Counted from the first letter of the stretch, positions 18,471 to 27,417 are shown. The stretch: 64,000 nucleotides of DNA from Arenibacter sp. P308M17 (GCF_003426735.1 NZ_QVON01000010.1:62001-126000), one strand, 5' to 3'. Numbers and translations are program-made. The notes: generated by a model not told the origin, from the letters alone.

Positions 18471-19634
18471 CTATTTACTGGCAAAGGATTTTACATCTTC
18501 CTCGGTCACCTCATTGCCCCCAAGAATAATAAGTCGCTCTACCACATTTCTCAACTCCCTAATATTTCCGGTCCAATCATAACCCTTTAACAAGGTAACG
18601 GCCTTTGCCGAAAATGTTTTGGGCGCAGTTCCCTGTTCGGAAGCTATTTTTTCGGAGAAATGCTTAATGAGCAAAGGAATATCATCCCTTCTATCGTTTA
18701 GTGCAGGGACCTTGATAAGGATTACGGCCAACCTATGGTAAAGATCCTCGCGGAACCTACCGCTTTCTATTTCTTTTTTTAGGTCCTTATTGGTCGCGGC
18801 CACTACCCTGACATCTACTTTGATATCCTTATCCGATCCAACCCGGCTTACCTTGTTCTCCTGAAGAGCCCTTAGCACCTTTGCCTGTGCAGAGAGGCTC
18901 ATATCCCCAATTTCGTCCAGAAATATGGTACCATTATTGGCGGCCTCAAATTTACCGGCCCGGTCCTTTACAGCTGAGGTAAAGGCTCCCTTAACGTGTC
19001 CAAAAAGTTCGCTTTCAATTAGTTCTGAAGGAATTGCAGCACAGTTGACCTCTATCAAAGGATGGGCATTTCGTTCGCTTTTTTCATGGATCCAATGGGC
19101 CACAAGTTCTTTTCCGGTACCATTGGAACCCGTAATAAGGACTCTGGCATCGGTAGGGGCCACTTTCTCAATTATTTCCTTAATTCCGGAAATTTCCTTG
19201 CTATCCCCGATCATTTCATAGTTTTTGCCCACCTTTTTCTTTAGTATCTTATTTTCCAATACCAAATCCTTTCTATCCAAGGCATTGCGTACCGTAGTCA
19301 ATAACCTGTTCAGGTCTGGCGGTTTGGAAATATAATCGAAGGCCCCGAGTCTCATGGTATTCACCGCTGTATCCAGGTCTCCATGGCCGGAAATCATGAT
19401 AAAGGGAATTTCGGGCTTTATTTTCCTTGCAGCCTCCAAAACTTCGACCCCATCCATTTTGGGCATCTTTATATCACAGAGCACAAGGTCAAAATCGTCT
19501 TTTTTTAGTATTTCCATTCCCATCAATCCATCTTCGGCCTCCGCTACCTTATAATTTTCATTTTCTTCCGAAAGGATTTTCACTAAAACCCTTCGAATGG
19601 CCGATTCATCCTCTATAACCAATATTCTAGACAT
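18471..19634 (-). CDS. Sigma-54-type response regulator without DNA-binding domain
   Basis: A 387-residue NtrC-like protein. The receiver domain has phospho-acceptor D54 in LVLCDIKMPKMDG and conserved K103; the AAA+ domain has Walker A GSNGTGKE at 169-176 and Walker B GTIFLDEI at 235-242. The sigma-54 contact loop is GAFTSA (216-221) rather than the usual GAFTGA, and the protein stops at VKSFASK, directly after the AAA+ lid, so no Fis-type helix-turn-helix remains. It may activate sigma-54 from solution or depend on a partner. The next gene downstream in genome order is the DUF6268 gene; no histidine kinase is nearby. Confidence 0.93.
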   Translation of the reverse strand: MSRILVIEDESAIRRVLVKILSEENENYKVAEAEDGLMGMEILKKDDFDLVLCDIKMPKMDGVEVLEAARKIKPEIPFIMISGHGDLDTAVNTMRLGAFDYISKPPDLNRLLTTVRNALDRKDLVLENKILKKKVGKNYEMIGDSKEISGIKEIIEKVAPTDARVLITGSNGTGKELVAHWIHEKSERNAHPLIEVNCAAIPSELIESELFGHVKGAFTSAVKDRAGKFEAANNGTIFLDEIGDMSLSAQAKVLRALQENKVSRVGSDKDIKVDVRVVAATNKDLKKEIESGRFREDLYHRLAVILIKVPALNDRRDDIPLLIKHFSEKIASEQGTAPKTFSAKAVTLLKGYDWTGNIRELRNVVERLIILGGNEVTEEDVKSFASK

Positions 19635-19645
19635 AATTAAGTATA

Positions 19646-20530
19646 TTAAATTCCAATTCTAAAACCCGTTCTAAAATAAAAACTAGGTTCATCGTTCAAT
19701 GTAAATATATCTTCCCGTTCCTTATTTCTCAACACTCCGGCCTGAAAAAGTGTATGGCCCGCATAACCGTAAAAGAATATATTTTTTGCAACCGCATACT
19801 GATATCCCAAAGTAAATAGCGCTACTGAAGTGGAAATGGAGGAGGCAACACCCGAATCCGAGCTAATCACCGAATTCTGGAGATTAACGTAATATCCATC
19901 CAATATAAACTCCGTTTGCAGCATATGTTTATCGTTAAAAAAATATTTCATACCACTTTTGGGAGCACCCACTACATAGGCCCAATTGGGATGGAACCTC
20001 TTTTCAAAATAGACCAAGGGCAAGGGGACCCTAATGGCCACGGTTGAGTTGTAGGCTATTCCCAAGACCAATCGAGTTGGTTTCTCAATTTTTGGTCTAT
20101 CCCTTAAAGCTCCAATGGTCATATTCACGGAAACATCCCCTTTACCAATATCATTGGTCAAAGTAGAGGACAACCGAGGGGTTACCACCCCAACAAAGCG
20201 CCAGTCCTCATTGTACTGCAATATATAGGCCATATTTAAATCGGCCACATGGAAAGTTTCTGTGATTATATCGTCATAAGGGGTCCTACGGTTTAGATCG
20301 TAAGCAATGCGATTGTATTCGCCCCCTACAATAATATTATCGTCCTTCCCCACTTTAATTGGCATGTTGGCCACCAATTTAATTCTGGATAATTTTGCTT
20401 CGGCCGTATTTCGTGGCATTAGCATATACTCCAACCTAAAAATATCCGGTGTTTGGGCCAGACAGAAATTGAAGGTTAAAAAAAATCCCAAAACTATTTT
20501 CCATGCCTTTGTTCTAATTCCCATTTCCAA
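19646..20530 (-). CDS. DUF6268 outer-membrane beta-barrel protein
   Basis: A 294-residue protein with a signal peptide (about residues 8-25, ending FNFCLAQ) and alternating aromatic/polar beta-strands, ending in FYFRTGFRIGI, a typical outer-membrane C-terminus. The sequence LEYMLMPRNTAEAKLSRIKLVANMPIKV fits the DUF6268 family of Bacteroidota. Function unknown. Its start overlaps the end of the truncated MscS frame by 17 bp, so the two are probably co-transcribed. An alternative ATG lies two codons downstream. Confidence 0.78.
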   Translation of the reverse strand: MEMGIRTKAWKIVLGFFLTFNFCLAQTPDIFRLEYMLMPRNTAEAKLSRIKLVANMPIKVGKDDNIIVGGEYNRIAYDLNRRTPYDDIITETFHVADLNMAYILQYNEDWRFVGVVTPRLSSTLTNDIGKGDVSVNMTIGALRDRPKIEKPTRLVLGIAYNSTVAIRVPLPLVYFEKRFHPNWAYVVGAPKSGMKYFFNDKHMLQTEFILDGYYVNLQNSVISSDSGVASSISTSVALFTLGYQYAVAKNIFFYGYAGHTLFQAGVLRNKEREDIFTLNDEPSFYFRTGFRIGI

Positions 20531-20870
20531 AATCCTTTTTTTCTATCTGCATTGTTTGAATTGGACGGGATTGAAATACATGGACATCCCTTTGAGGAAA
20601 TGGAATACTTATATTGTGTTCCCTAAATTTTGCTTCCATTACATACCGCATAGCACTTTTTATTTTTGGATCCCCATAACTGTCATTGATAAAAAAATTG
20701 ACGGAAAACAATAGGGCCGAATCCCCAAAATCTTCAAAAAGCACAAATGGCTTTGGGTTTTTCATGACCCCAATCTGTTCCTTAGCGATATTTTCCACCT
20801 TATCACCAGACCAAATTTTATGGCCGAGAAATTCCCCTAAGGCTTTAAAAACATTCCCAATTTCTTCCAT
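20514..20870 (-). pseudogene. MscS mechanosensitive channel remnant with internal deletion
   Basis: A 118-residue frame. Its C-terminal 80 residues are the cytoplasmic MscS C-terminal domain (NPKPFVLFEDFGDSALLFSV, then AKFREHNISIPFPQRDVHV). The first 26 residues (MEEIGNVFKALGEFLGHKIW...) resemble the short N-terminal helix that begins flavobacterial MscS proteins. The membrane helices, pore helix and beta domain, normally about 150 residues, are absent, so no channel can form. The frame is open, which suggests an in-frame internal deletion rather than a frameshift. It starts one base after the stop of the ABC permease gene. Confidence 0.75.
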
Positions 20871-20871
20871 A

Positions 20872-22209
20872 TTAATATTTAAGCCATTTAAATAGATCCC
20901 TGTAGGAAGGTTTTTTTCCGTACATCAATATACCTACCCTGTATATTTTGGCCGCCAACCAAACAATCCCGACAAAAGTGACCATTAAAAGAAGAATTGA
21001 AACTACAATCTCCCAAATTGGCACCCCTCCTTCTCCAATGCCCCCTGGTAGGCGCATCAGCATTACAATAGGGGATGTTAAGGGGAATAATGAGAATCCT
21101 ACGGCAATTGGGCCATGAGGGTTATTAAAGACAGAAAAGAAACCTACATAAATGGCCAACATTAAAGGTAATATAATAGGAAATATAAACTGTTGCGTAT
21201 CTGTCTCGTTGTCCACCGCAGCCCCTATTGCTGCATATATTGAGCTATATATTAGGTAGCCCAAAACAAAATAGACCATAAAAAAACAAACAAGCATTAC
21301 CCAAGGAATCTTAAAAAGTTCGTTCGCATATAATTGCATGGCAGAATCGGAGGCTGCCACATAGGCGGCCCCCCCTATCATGCCAGGTGCATTACTTGCC
21401 CCGGTATTAAGGGAGGCAGGATCAATATCGAAGACCAGAATCAACACCCCGACCATTAATAGAACCGAAATGATCCAGATGGCGAACTGGGTAACTCCTG
21501 CCAAGGAAGTCCCAATAATTTTCCCCAGCATTAGCTGAAAAGGTTTCACTGAAGAAATAATTACTTCAATTATCCTGGTCGTTTTTTCCTCTATCACACT
21601 GCGCATAACGAATCCTCCATAAATAATGATGAACATCATAATCAGGTATCCGAAAGCTCCTCCTATAAACGCCTTAATTTCGGTTATTCCCTTCAGGTTC
21701 TGTTCGCCGCTAAAGCTAGCGGTCTTAATTTCATAATCATTGTCCACACTCTCAAAATCGGATACCGACACCCCCAATTCCTGTAATCGCTGCATTCGTA
21801 ATCTGTCCTTGAACACATTTCCCAAATTATCCAGTATAAAAGAGCCGGGAGCTTCCTTACTGTAAAAGAAAGACCTGCTTGCCACTTGTTCCAGGTCCTG
21901 TTCATTGGGGATGTAAAGCAGGCCATAAAATCCCATTTTTTGAATGGAGTCCTTCGCTGCCTCCAAGCCAATATCCTTAAGCTTTACAAAAGACGTGTTC
22001 TCGGTTCCCTGAAAATCCGTAGAAAAATAATGGCTTTCATTTAATACTCCTATAGTCCTTATTTCGTTGTCATTGATCTTGGTAAGGTAAACAACAAGAA
22101 CCAGCATTCCTACCATTAGGATAGGACTCAGGAAGGTCATGACCACAAATGACTTATTTCGAACTTTTGCTAAATATTCACGTTTTATGATGAGCGATAA
22201 CTTCCCCAT
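20872..22209 (-). CDS. ABC-2 type permease, NatB-like
   Basis: A 445-residue membrane subunit. One N-terminal helix (FVVMTFLSPILMVGMLVLVVYL, about 22-43) is followed by a large extracytoplasmic loop and then five or six helices from about 180, with the family segment EEKTTRIIEVIISSVKPFQLMLGKIIG. This is the layout of the NatB/DUF3526-like ABC-2 permeases. Six base pairs separate it from its ATPase gene (22215-23138). NatAB in Bacillus exports sodium; the substrate here is unknown. Confidence 0.9.
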   Translation of the reverse strand: MGKLSLIIKREYLAKVRNKSFVVMTFLSPILMVGMLVLVVYLTKINDNEIRTIGVLNESHYFSTDFQGTENTSFVKLKDIGLEAAKDSIQKMGFYGLLYIPNEQDLEQVASRSFFYSKEAPGSFILDNLGNVFKDRLRMQRLQELGVSVSDFESVDNDYEIKTASFSGEQNLKGITEIKAFIGGAFGYLIMMFIIIYGGFVMRSVIEEKTTRIIEVIISSVKPFQLMLGKIIGTSLAGVTQFAIWIISVLLMVGVLILVFDIDPASLNTGASNAPGMIGGAAYVAASDSAMQLYANELFKIPWVMLVCFFMVYFVLGYLIYSSIYAAIGAAVDNETDTQQFIFPIILPLMLAIYVGFFSVFNNPHGPIAVGFSLFPLTSPIVMLMRLPGGIGEGGVPIWEIVVSILLLMVTFVGIVWLAAKIYRVGILMYGKKPSYRDLFKWLKY

Positions 22210-22214
22210 AAATA

Positions 22215-23138
22215 TTATTTGGATTGAACGGTTCTAATAAATATGTCGTTGGCCGAAGGAATGGTCTCCATGAAATTGTTGACATTGGCCTTTCCCGATA
22301 AATGGGACAGAAAGGGGCCGGTATCCTCAGAGGGCAATTGCACTGTAAAATTTAGTTGTAATCCATTATCAACATATTCCGAGGATAGAATCTCAAATTT
22401 ATCCTTTAGATCCTCCAAGAGTCCGTTGGCGCTTTGCACACCAAGCCCTACCTTATAGATATTATTTTTATAGGCTTTTTTAATATCGCTAAGCTTGCCA
22501 TCCAATATTTTCTGGGACTTGTGAACCAAGGCAATATATTCGCATAGTTCCTCTACGGATTCCATGCGGTGCGTTGAGAAAATTATGGTGGTGCCCTTAT
22601 CCCTTAATTGAATGATCTCATCTTTAATAAGGTTGGCATTTATGGGGTCAAAACCGCTAAAGGGCTCATCAAAGATCAAGAGCTTTGGTTCGTGCAGAAC
22701 AGTAACAATAAACTGGATCTTTTGGGCCATGCCCTTGGAGAGTTCCTGTATTTTCTTGTCCCACCAATCCCCGATCTCCAATCTATCGAACCAATATTTT
22801 AACCTGTTTTTGGCATCGTATTTGGACAGTCCTTTTAACTGGGCCAGATATAGGGCCTGCTCCCCGACCTTCATGCTTTTATATAGTCCCCTTTCCTCGG
22901 GCAAATACCCTATCATAGAAATATGTTGGGCCTGCAACGGTTTACCATCAAAGAAAATTGTCCCTTGATCCGGATAGATTATTTGATTAATTATCCGAAT
23001 CAATGTGGTTTTCCCAGCTCCGTTGGGTCCCAGCAGGCCGTAGATACTATTTTTGGGAATTTCCAATGAAACTTTGTTGAGGGCAATATGGCTCCCAAAC
23101 TGCTTGGAAACCTCATTAGCGACCAATATATTATTCAT
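22215..23138 (-). CDS. ABC transporter ATPase, NatA-like
   Basis: A 307-residue ATPase subunit. Walker A GPNGAGKTT is at about 38-46, the Q-loop region GYLPEERGLYKSM near 84, the signature LSKGMAQKIQ (variant of LSGGQ) near 139, and Walker B LLIFDEPFSGFDP near 158. The C-terminal extension is the DUF4162 type common in NatA proteins. It pairs with the permease immediately downstream. A TATCTTTG promoter box is 14 bp upstream. Confidence 0.93.
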   Translation of the reverse strand: MNNILVANEVSKQFGSHIALNKVSLEIPKNSIYGLLGPNGAGKTTLIRIINQIIYPDQGTIFFDGKPLQAQHISMIGYLPEERGLYKSMKVGEQALYLAQLKGLSKYDAKNRLKYWFDRLEIGDWWDKKIQELSKGMAQKIQFIVTVLHEPKLLIFDEPFSGFDPINANLIKDEIIQLRDKGTTIIFSTHRMESVEELCEYIALVHKSQKILDGKLSDIKKAYKNNIYKVGLGVQSANGLLEDLKDKFEILSSEYVDNGLQLNFTVQLPSEDTGPFLSHLSGKANVNNFMETIPSANDIFIRTVQSK

Positions 23139-23152
23139 GCATGCAATTTCCC

Positions 23153-23160
23153 CAAAGATA
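23153..23160 (-). promoter_or_regulatory. -7 box for the NatAB-like operon
   Basis: TATCTTTG read on the minus strand, 14 bp before the ATG of the ATPase gene. The leader would be about ten nucleotides or less. Confidence 0.55.
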
Positions 23161-23333
23161 TATAATTGCCCATTAAGAGATAGGCCGGAAAATTATAAAT
23201 TATACTTTTTCATATAATTTGCTTTCGATAATTATCGAAGGCATGGTCCAATATAAAATTCCGAAAATAGTTATTGCCATAAAAAAGTAACAATAACACC
23301 TAGTGCATACCATAAGCTCTACTTTTCCTTGTG

Positions 23334-23588
23334 CTTCTTTAGAGCTTGGGAAACCATTTCACAAAATGGAAAGATCCCGCCAAGGGACGGGATTATTTCA
23401 ACCAACTATCTTTAATGCACTCCTTTGGAACTTTTAAAGAAAGGGTTTCAGAAGCAATACCTTTCATTGAACTTCCTTAAAGCTTGGCAAGCCATTTCAC
23501 AATATGGAGAGATCCCGTCAAGGGGCGGGATTATTTCAACCAGGTATCTTTAATGCGCTCCCCAGGAGCTTTTAAAGAAAGGGTTTCA
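23334..23588 (+). repeat. Tandem 117-bp repeat, candidate structured RNA
   Basis: Two copies, 23334-23450 and 23472-23588, align over 117 bp without a gap; I count about 15 differences. Each contains CCATTT-CACA-AWATGG, ATCCCG-N8-CGGGAT and CTTTTAAAG. A closing stem pairs GAAACC with GGTTTC in copy 1; in copy 2 AAGCC pairs with GGTTT through a G-U wobble, allowed only in plus-strand RNA. Copy 2 also forms GCTCC-CCA-GGAGC. No coding frame spans either copy. It lies downstream of dnaJ, in convergent orientation. Confidence 0.6.
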
Positions 23589-23623
23589 ATAACAAAACCC
23601 ACCCCCGACGAATCGAGGATGGG
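23586..23623 (-). terminator. dnaJ terminator
   Basis: Imperfect hairpin with CCCA/TGGG at its base and a 4-nt loop (23598-23623), followed on the minus strand by TTTTGTTATT. It is about 90 bp after the dnaJ stop codon. Confidence 0.6.
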
Positions 23624-23714
23624 AAAAAAATTGCTATGAAAAAGAAAAATAATATTGGTTTCCCAACATTATATCCCAAATATACGTTTTTTATTTAAAA
23701 CGTTAAACTCCCTT

Positions 23715-24836
23715 TTAGGAGAACATATCCTTGACTTTTTCAAAGAAAGACTTATCCGATTTCTCAGGTCTAGGCTCAAAATTTTCGTTGTTCTGCATAC
23801 GTTCAAAAAAATCCTTTTGCTCCTTATTCAATTCTTTGGGCGTCCATACATTAACGTGCACCAATAGATCCCCACTGCCATATCCGTTAAGACTCGTAAT
23901 GCCTTTACCCCTTAATCTTAGTATCTTACCGGACTGTATCCCAGCTTCCAATTTGATCCTTACCTTGCCCCCTACGGCATCGATCTCTTTTGAGGTACCT
24001 AAAACTGCTTCAGAAATACTGATATAAAGGTCATAATGAAGATTATCCCCTTCCCGCTTCAGGGTGTCGTGTTCTTCTGTCTCTATTGCCACCAGTAAAT
24101 CTCCGGGAACCCCATTTCCTGGAGCATCGTTTCCTTTGTTGGGCACTTTTAACTGCATCCCATCCTCTACCCCGGCAGGAATATTTATACTAACGGTCTC
24201 CTCCGAAACCTTGAGTCCATTGGCATCGGCATCACCCGGCTTTTTATCTATAATTTGCCCACTACCCCCACAGGCACTGCAGGTGGCTGCGGTCTGCATT
24301 CTACCAAGAATGGTATTGGTTATTTTGGTTACCTGTCCACGGCCCCCACAGGTTCCGCATGTTTGGTAGGTGACCCCTTCTGCCTGAACTTTCCTCCTTA
24401 CTTTTATTTTCTTTTCTACCCCGTTGGCTATTTCCTCCAAGGTCAACTTGACCCTGATTCTTAAATTGCTTCCCTTAACGCGTCGCTGTCCGCCACCGCC
24501 TCCAAATCCAGAGAAGCCACTAAAGCTCCCGCCTCCAAAGGCACCACCGAAAATATCACCGAACTGACTAAATATATCATCCATATTCATGCCACCTCCG
24601 CCAAATCCGCCGCCCTCAAAGGCAGCATGGCCGTATTGGTCATAACGGGACTTCTTATTGGGGTCGCTCAATACTTCATAAGCCTCGGCCGCCTTTTTAA
24701 ACATTTCCTCGGCCTTGGCATCCCCTGGGTTTTTGTCAGGATGGTATTCGATCGCCTTCTTGCGATAAGCCTTTTTTACTTCCGCCGCAGTAGCATTTTT
24801 ACCAATGCCCAAGATATCATAATAATCCTCCTTCAT
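23715..24836 (-). CDS. dnaJ: Chaperone protein DnaJ
   Basis: A 373-residue DnaK co-chaperone. The J domain has HPD in YHPDKNPGD (about residue 33), followed by a Gly/Phe-rich linker (GGGFGGGGMNMDDIF...) and the substrate-binding beta domains. The zinc region keeps only two CxxCxGxG motifs (CGTCGGRG and CSACGGSG) of the four in E. coli DnaJ, so one of the two zinc sites is missing; this reduced form is also seen in other Flavobacteriia. It follows grpE by 9 bp in the same operon. Confidence 0.96.
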   Translation of the reverse strand: MKEDYYDILGIGKNATAAEVKKAYRKKAIEYHPDKNPGDAKAEEMFKKAAEAYEVLSDPNKKSRYDQYGHAAFEGGGFGGGGMNMDDIFSQFGDIFGGAFGGGSFSGFSGFGGGGGQRRVKGSNLRIRVKLTLEEIANGVEKKIKVRRKVQAEGVTYQTCGTCGGRGQVTKITNTILGRMQTAATCSACGGSGQIIDKKPGDADANGLKVSEETVSINIPAGVEDGMQLKVPNKGNDAPGNGVPGDLLVAIETEEHDTLKREGDNLHYDLYISISEAVLGTSKEIDAVGGKVRIKLEAGIQSGKILRLRGKGITSLNGYGSGDLLVHVNVWTPKELNKEQKDFFERMQNNENFEPRPEKSDKSFFEKVKDMFS

Positions 24837-24845
24837 ATCAAATTT

Positions 24846-25424
24846 TTAATTTCCAACAACCACTTTTGGGTGGCGAATAATTTTGTCGCCCAATTTAAAA
24901 CCCTTTTCGACCACATCCACTATTTTGCCCTTCAACTTCTTGCTCGGTGCCGGGATTTGCGTAATGGCATCATGAATTTCCGCATCAAAGGCATCCCCTT
25001 GTTTAACTTCAACTTCTAGAAGCCCCTTGTTTTTTAAGGTTTCCTTAAACTTATTGCTTATTAATTCCACCCCCTTGAACAATTCCTGATCCTCGGCCTT
25101 GGAGATTTCCTTCAATGCCCTATCAAAATCATCTATCACCGGCAACAATGACACAATTACTTCTTGGCCCGCCGTTTTAAACAAATCCATTCTCTCCTTG
25201 GAAGTACGTCTTTTATAATTCTCGAATTCTGCAAAAAGACGTAAAAATTTATCCTTTTCCTTAGCAAGGTCTTCCTTCAATTGTTCTTCAGGACTAAGTT
25301 CTTCACTTTTTTCAAGGTCCACTCCTTTTTCATTATCCACACTATCGGTAGATGTGCCCTCCTGTTCCTCTATATTGTTCAGAACATCATCTTCCATCTT
25401 TTCTGTGTTATTTTCGTTGCTCAT
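24846..25424 (-). CDS. grpE: Nucleotide exchange factor GrpE
   Basis: A 192-residue DnaK nucleotide exchange factor. An acidic disordered N-terminus (EKMEDDVLNNIEEQEGTSTDS...) leads to the long dimerisation helix (EEQLKEDLAKEKDKFLRLFAEFENYKRRTSKE) and a C-terminal beta-wing ending GFKLGDKIIRHPKVVVGN, the diagnostic family end. It is the first gene of the grpE-dnaJ operon. Confidence 0.96.
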   Translation of the reverse strand: MSNENNTEKMEDDVLNNIEEQEGTSTDSVDNEKGVDLEKSEELSPEEQLKEDLAKEKDKFLRLFAEFENYKRRTSKERMDLFKTAGQEVIVSLLPVIDDFDRALKEISKAEDQELFKGVELISNKFKETLKNKGLLEVEVKQGDAFDAEIHDAITQIPAPSKKLKGKIVDVVEKGFKLGDKIIRHPKVVVGN

Positions 25425-25510
25425 TTAGATTGCATTTATATACTTCCGATTTCAAATGGCAAAAGTACTGCCAATTCTTTAAAAATGTCATAATGTCATT
25501 AAACTTTATA

Positions 25511-25558
25511 AAAAGAAGCCGTCCCAACACGAATTGAAACGGCTTCTTTTATGTTTTT
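25511..25558 (-). terminator. Bidirectional terminator between the epimerase gene and grpE
   Basis: A 12-bp stem AAAAGAAGCCGT / ACGGCTTCTTTT around a 16-nt loop, with further T-runs. It lies about 118 bp after the epimerase stop codon and upstream of grpE, insulating the two transcripts. Confidence 0.8.
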
Positions 25559-25667
25559 TTTCGGACAGCTATCTAAGAATGTTCCTTAAATACCCAATTC
25601 CCGGATAGGATACAATACTGATCGGGGCGCATTCCATACACCCAATAAAATATTATGGTCCTTAGCG

Positions 25668-26624
25668 CTAAGAAATAAACTCATTCCTGTAAAGCGTCTC
25701 CATAGCCGACCGGTCCCCTTTGTCCAAATAAATATTTTCCAATGCCCTGCAGATATTGGGATATATAAAATCAAACCCGGAATCTTCAATTTTTTTACTA
25801 CTAACACGCTGGCTGGAAAATAACAAATAGGACATTTCGCCCAAAACCAAACGCATCACTGATCTTGGAATATTGGGCAAAAACAAAGGTCTGTCCAAAA
25901 CTCTTGCAATTTCTTTGGTAAGCTTCAAATTGGTCACAGGATTAGGGGCTACCGCATTAAAGACTCCCGTTAGATCCTTTGAAATCACGTGTAAAAATAA
26001 TCGGCCCAGATCCCGCAGATGAATCCAGGATTGCCATTGGTTGCCGCACCCCATGACGGCCCCCAAATAATACTTTACGGGTTTGGCCATTTCGGGTAAT
26101 GCCCCTCCTTTATCGGACATTACCAACCCTATCCTTATCTTGGCAATTTTAATATTCAATTTTTCAAAGACATCCACTTCCTTCTCCCAAATAGATACCA
26201 CCCTCCCTAAAAAGCTATCATCTACTTCCCCTACATCTTCCCCGTAATATTTGGAAAGGGAATTGGGGTAAATCCCAATGGCCGAAGCGGACACTATTGT
26301 TTTAATATGATGTTCTTTGGGAATAGCTTCCGATAAAGTTCGGAGGGCTTTCACCCTACTCTCAAGAATCTTTTTCTTATTGTTTCGTGTCCATCTCCTG
26401 GAAATAGAGGCACCTGCAAGATTGATTATTACAGTTGCCCCATTGAAGCAAGCCTTATCTATTTCATTCTTTTCCGGATTCCAGTAAAAGCCATTAAAAT
26501 CCCTTTGGGATACAATTTTATTCTTATTGGTGGTCAAGTAATTTATCGAAATATTGTTATGCTTGCACAATTCCACAATTTCACTCCCCACCAAACCTGT
26601 TGCACCTGTTATCAAAACCTTCAT
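25668..26624 (-). CDS. TIGR01777 family NAD-dependent epimerase/dehydratase
   Basis: A 318-residue extended short-chain dehydrogenase-like protein (YfcH/SulA-homologue group). The N-terminus MKVLITGATGLVGSEIVELC is the GxxGxxG nucleotide fold. SASAIGIYPNS holds the family Ser with a displaced Tyr, and WQSWIHLRDLGRLFLHVISKDLTGVFNAVAPNPVTN is the conserved C-terminal half with DUF1731. The substrate is unknown for the family. It appears to be a single gene. Confidence 0.9.
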   Translation of the reverse strand: MKVLITGATGLVGSEIVELCKHNNISINYLTTNKNKIVSQRDFNGFYWNPEKNEIDKACFNGATVIINLAGASISRRWTRNNKKKILESRVKALRTLSEAIPKEHHIKTIVSASAIGIYPNSLSKYYGEDVGEVDDSFLGRVVSIWEKEVDVFEKLNIKIAKIRIGLVMSDKGGALPEMAKPVKYYLGAVMGCGNQWQSWIHLRDLGRLFLHVISKDLTGVFNAVAPNPVTNLKLTKEIARVLDRPLFLPNIPRSVMRLVLGEMSYLLFSSQRVSSKKIEDSGFDFIYPNICRALENIYLDKGDRSAMETLYRNEFIS

Positions 26625-26751
26625 ACCCTATCTTTCTATCAACTTTGATATAAATATACCGATTTTTAAAATTGAAGTAGCTGAATTTAGTTTAGGTTTA
26701 ACAGTCCTAACCTTCTGAATGTTAAGTAATCTATAATAACCGCTAAATAAT

Positions 26752-27417
26752 CTAGGAAACCTTTAAGCCTCGCAGCATTTCTCTCTTTCCTGGAGGCCCT
26801 GGCAGTCTTTCCACCACAAATCCCACGGCCTGCATAGCTCTCCGCACACTTCCTTTTGCCGAATAGGTGACCAACACCCCATTTTCTTTCATGGAAGCGA
26901 ACATTATGGCAAAAATTTCCTCGGTCCAGAGTTCTGGTTGCACCCTGGCCCCAAAGGCGTCAAAATAAATAAGATCGAACAGATCGATATCTGAAATTTC
27001 CCTAAAATCGATCTGTTGCTTTAGCAGTGAAAAATTGGCCGATATTGGATGCGATTGCCCCCAGGAAGTTTGGTGCATATGCCAGAAATACGGTTCCGAT
27101 CCCTCCGCATCCAAGGCAGACCTATAATCCAATTGCTCCAGTTCCTCCAGGGCAACTGGAAAGGCTTCAACGCCTTTATAAGTTATATCCAAGCCTCGCT
27201 TTCCTGATTCCAATAAAGTTATGAGTGCGTTCAAACCTGTTCCAAAGCCTATTTCCAATACGGATAATTGTCTGTTTTGGAACAAGGACAAACCGTTCCT
27301 TATAAAAACATGATAGGCTTCCTGTACTGCCCCGTGAACAGAATGGTACTGTTCGTTCCAATCTTCGATCTGAATGGTTTTGGAACCGTCTGCCGTCGTT
27401 ATGATCTTCCTTTTCAA
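26752..27417 (-). CDS. mnmD: tRNA wobble-uridine methyltransferase MnmD
   Basis: A 221-residue SAM-dependent methyltransferase equivalent to the N-terminal half of E. coli MnmC. It converts the 5-aminomethyl group of tRNA U34 to methylaminomethyl. Signatures: DWNEQYHSVHGAVQEAYHVFI (substrate region), VLEIGFGTGLNALIT (SAM motif I, about 51), LIYFDAFGARVQPELWTEEIF, and GVLVTYSAKGSVRRAMQAVGFVVERLPGPPGKREML. The oxidase half of MnmC is absent, as in other Bacteroidota. It is divergent from ilvE. Confidence 0.92.
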   Translation of the reverse strand: MKRKIITTADGSKTIQIEDWNEQYHSVHGAVQEAYHVFIRNGLSLFQNRQLSVLEIGFGTGLNALITLLESGKRGLDITYKGVEAFPVALEELEQLDYRSALDAEGSEPYFWHMHQTSWGQSHPISANFSLLKQQIDFREISDIDLFDLIYFDAFGARVQPELWTEEIFAIMFASMKENGVLVTYSAKGSVRRAMQAVGFVVERLPGPPGKREMLRGLKVS

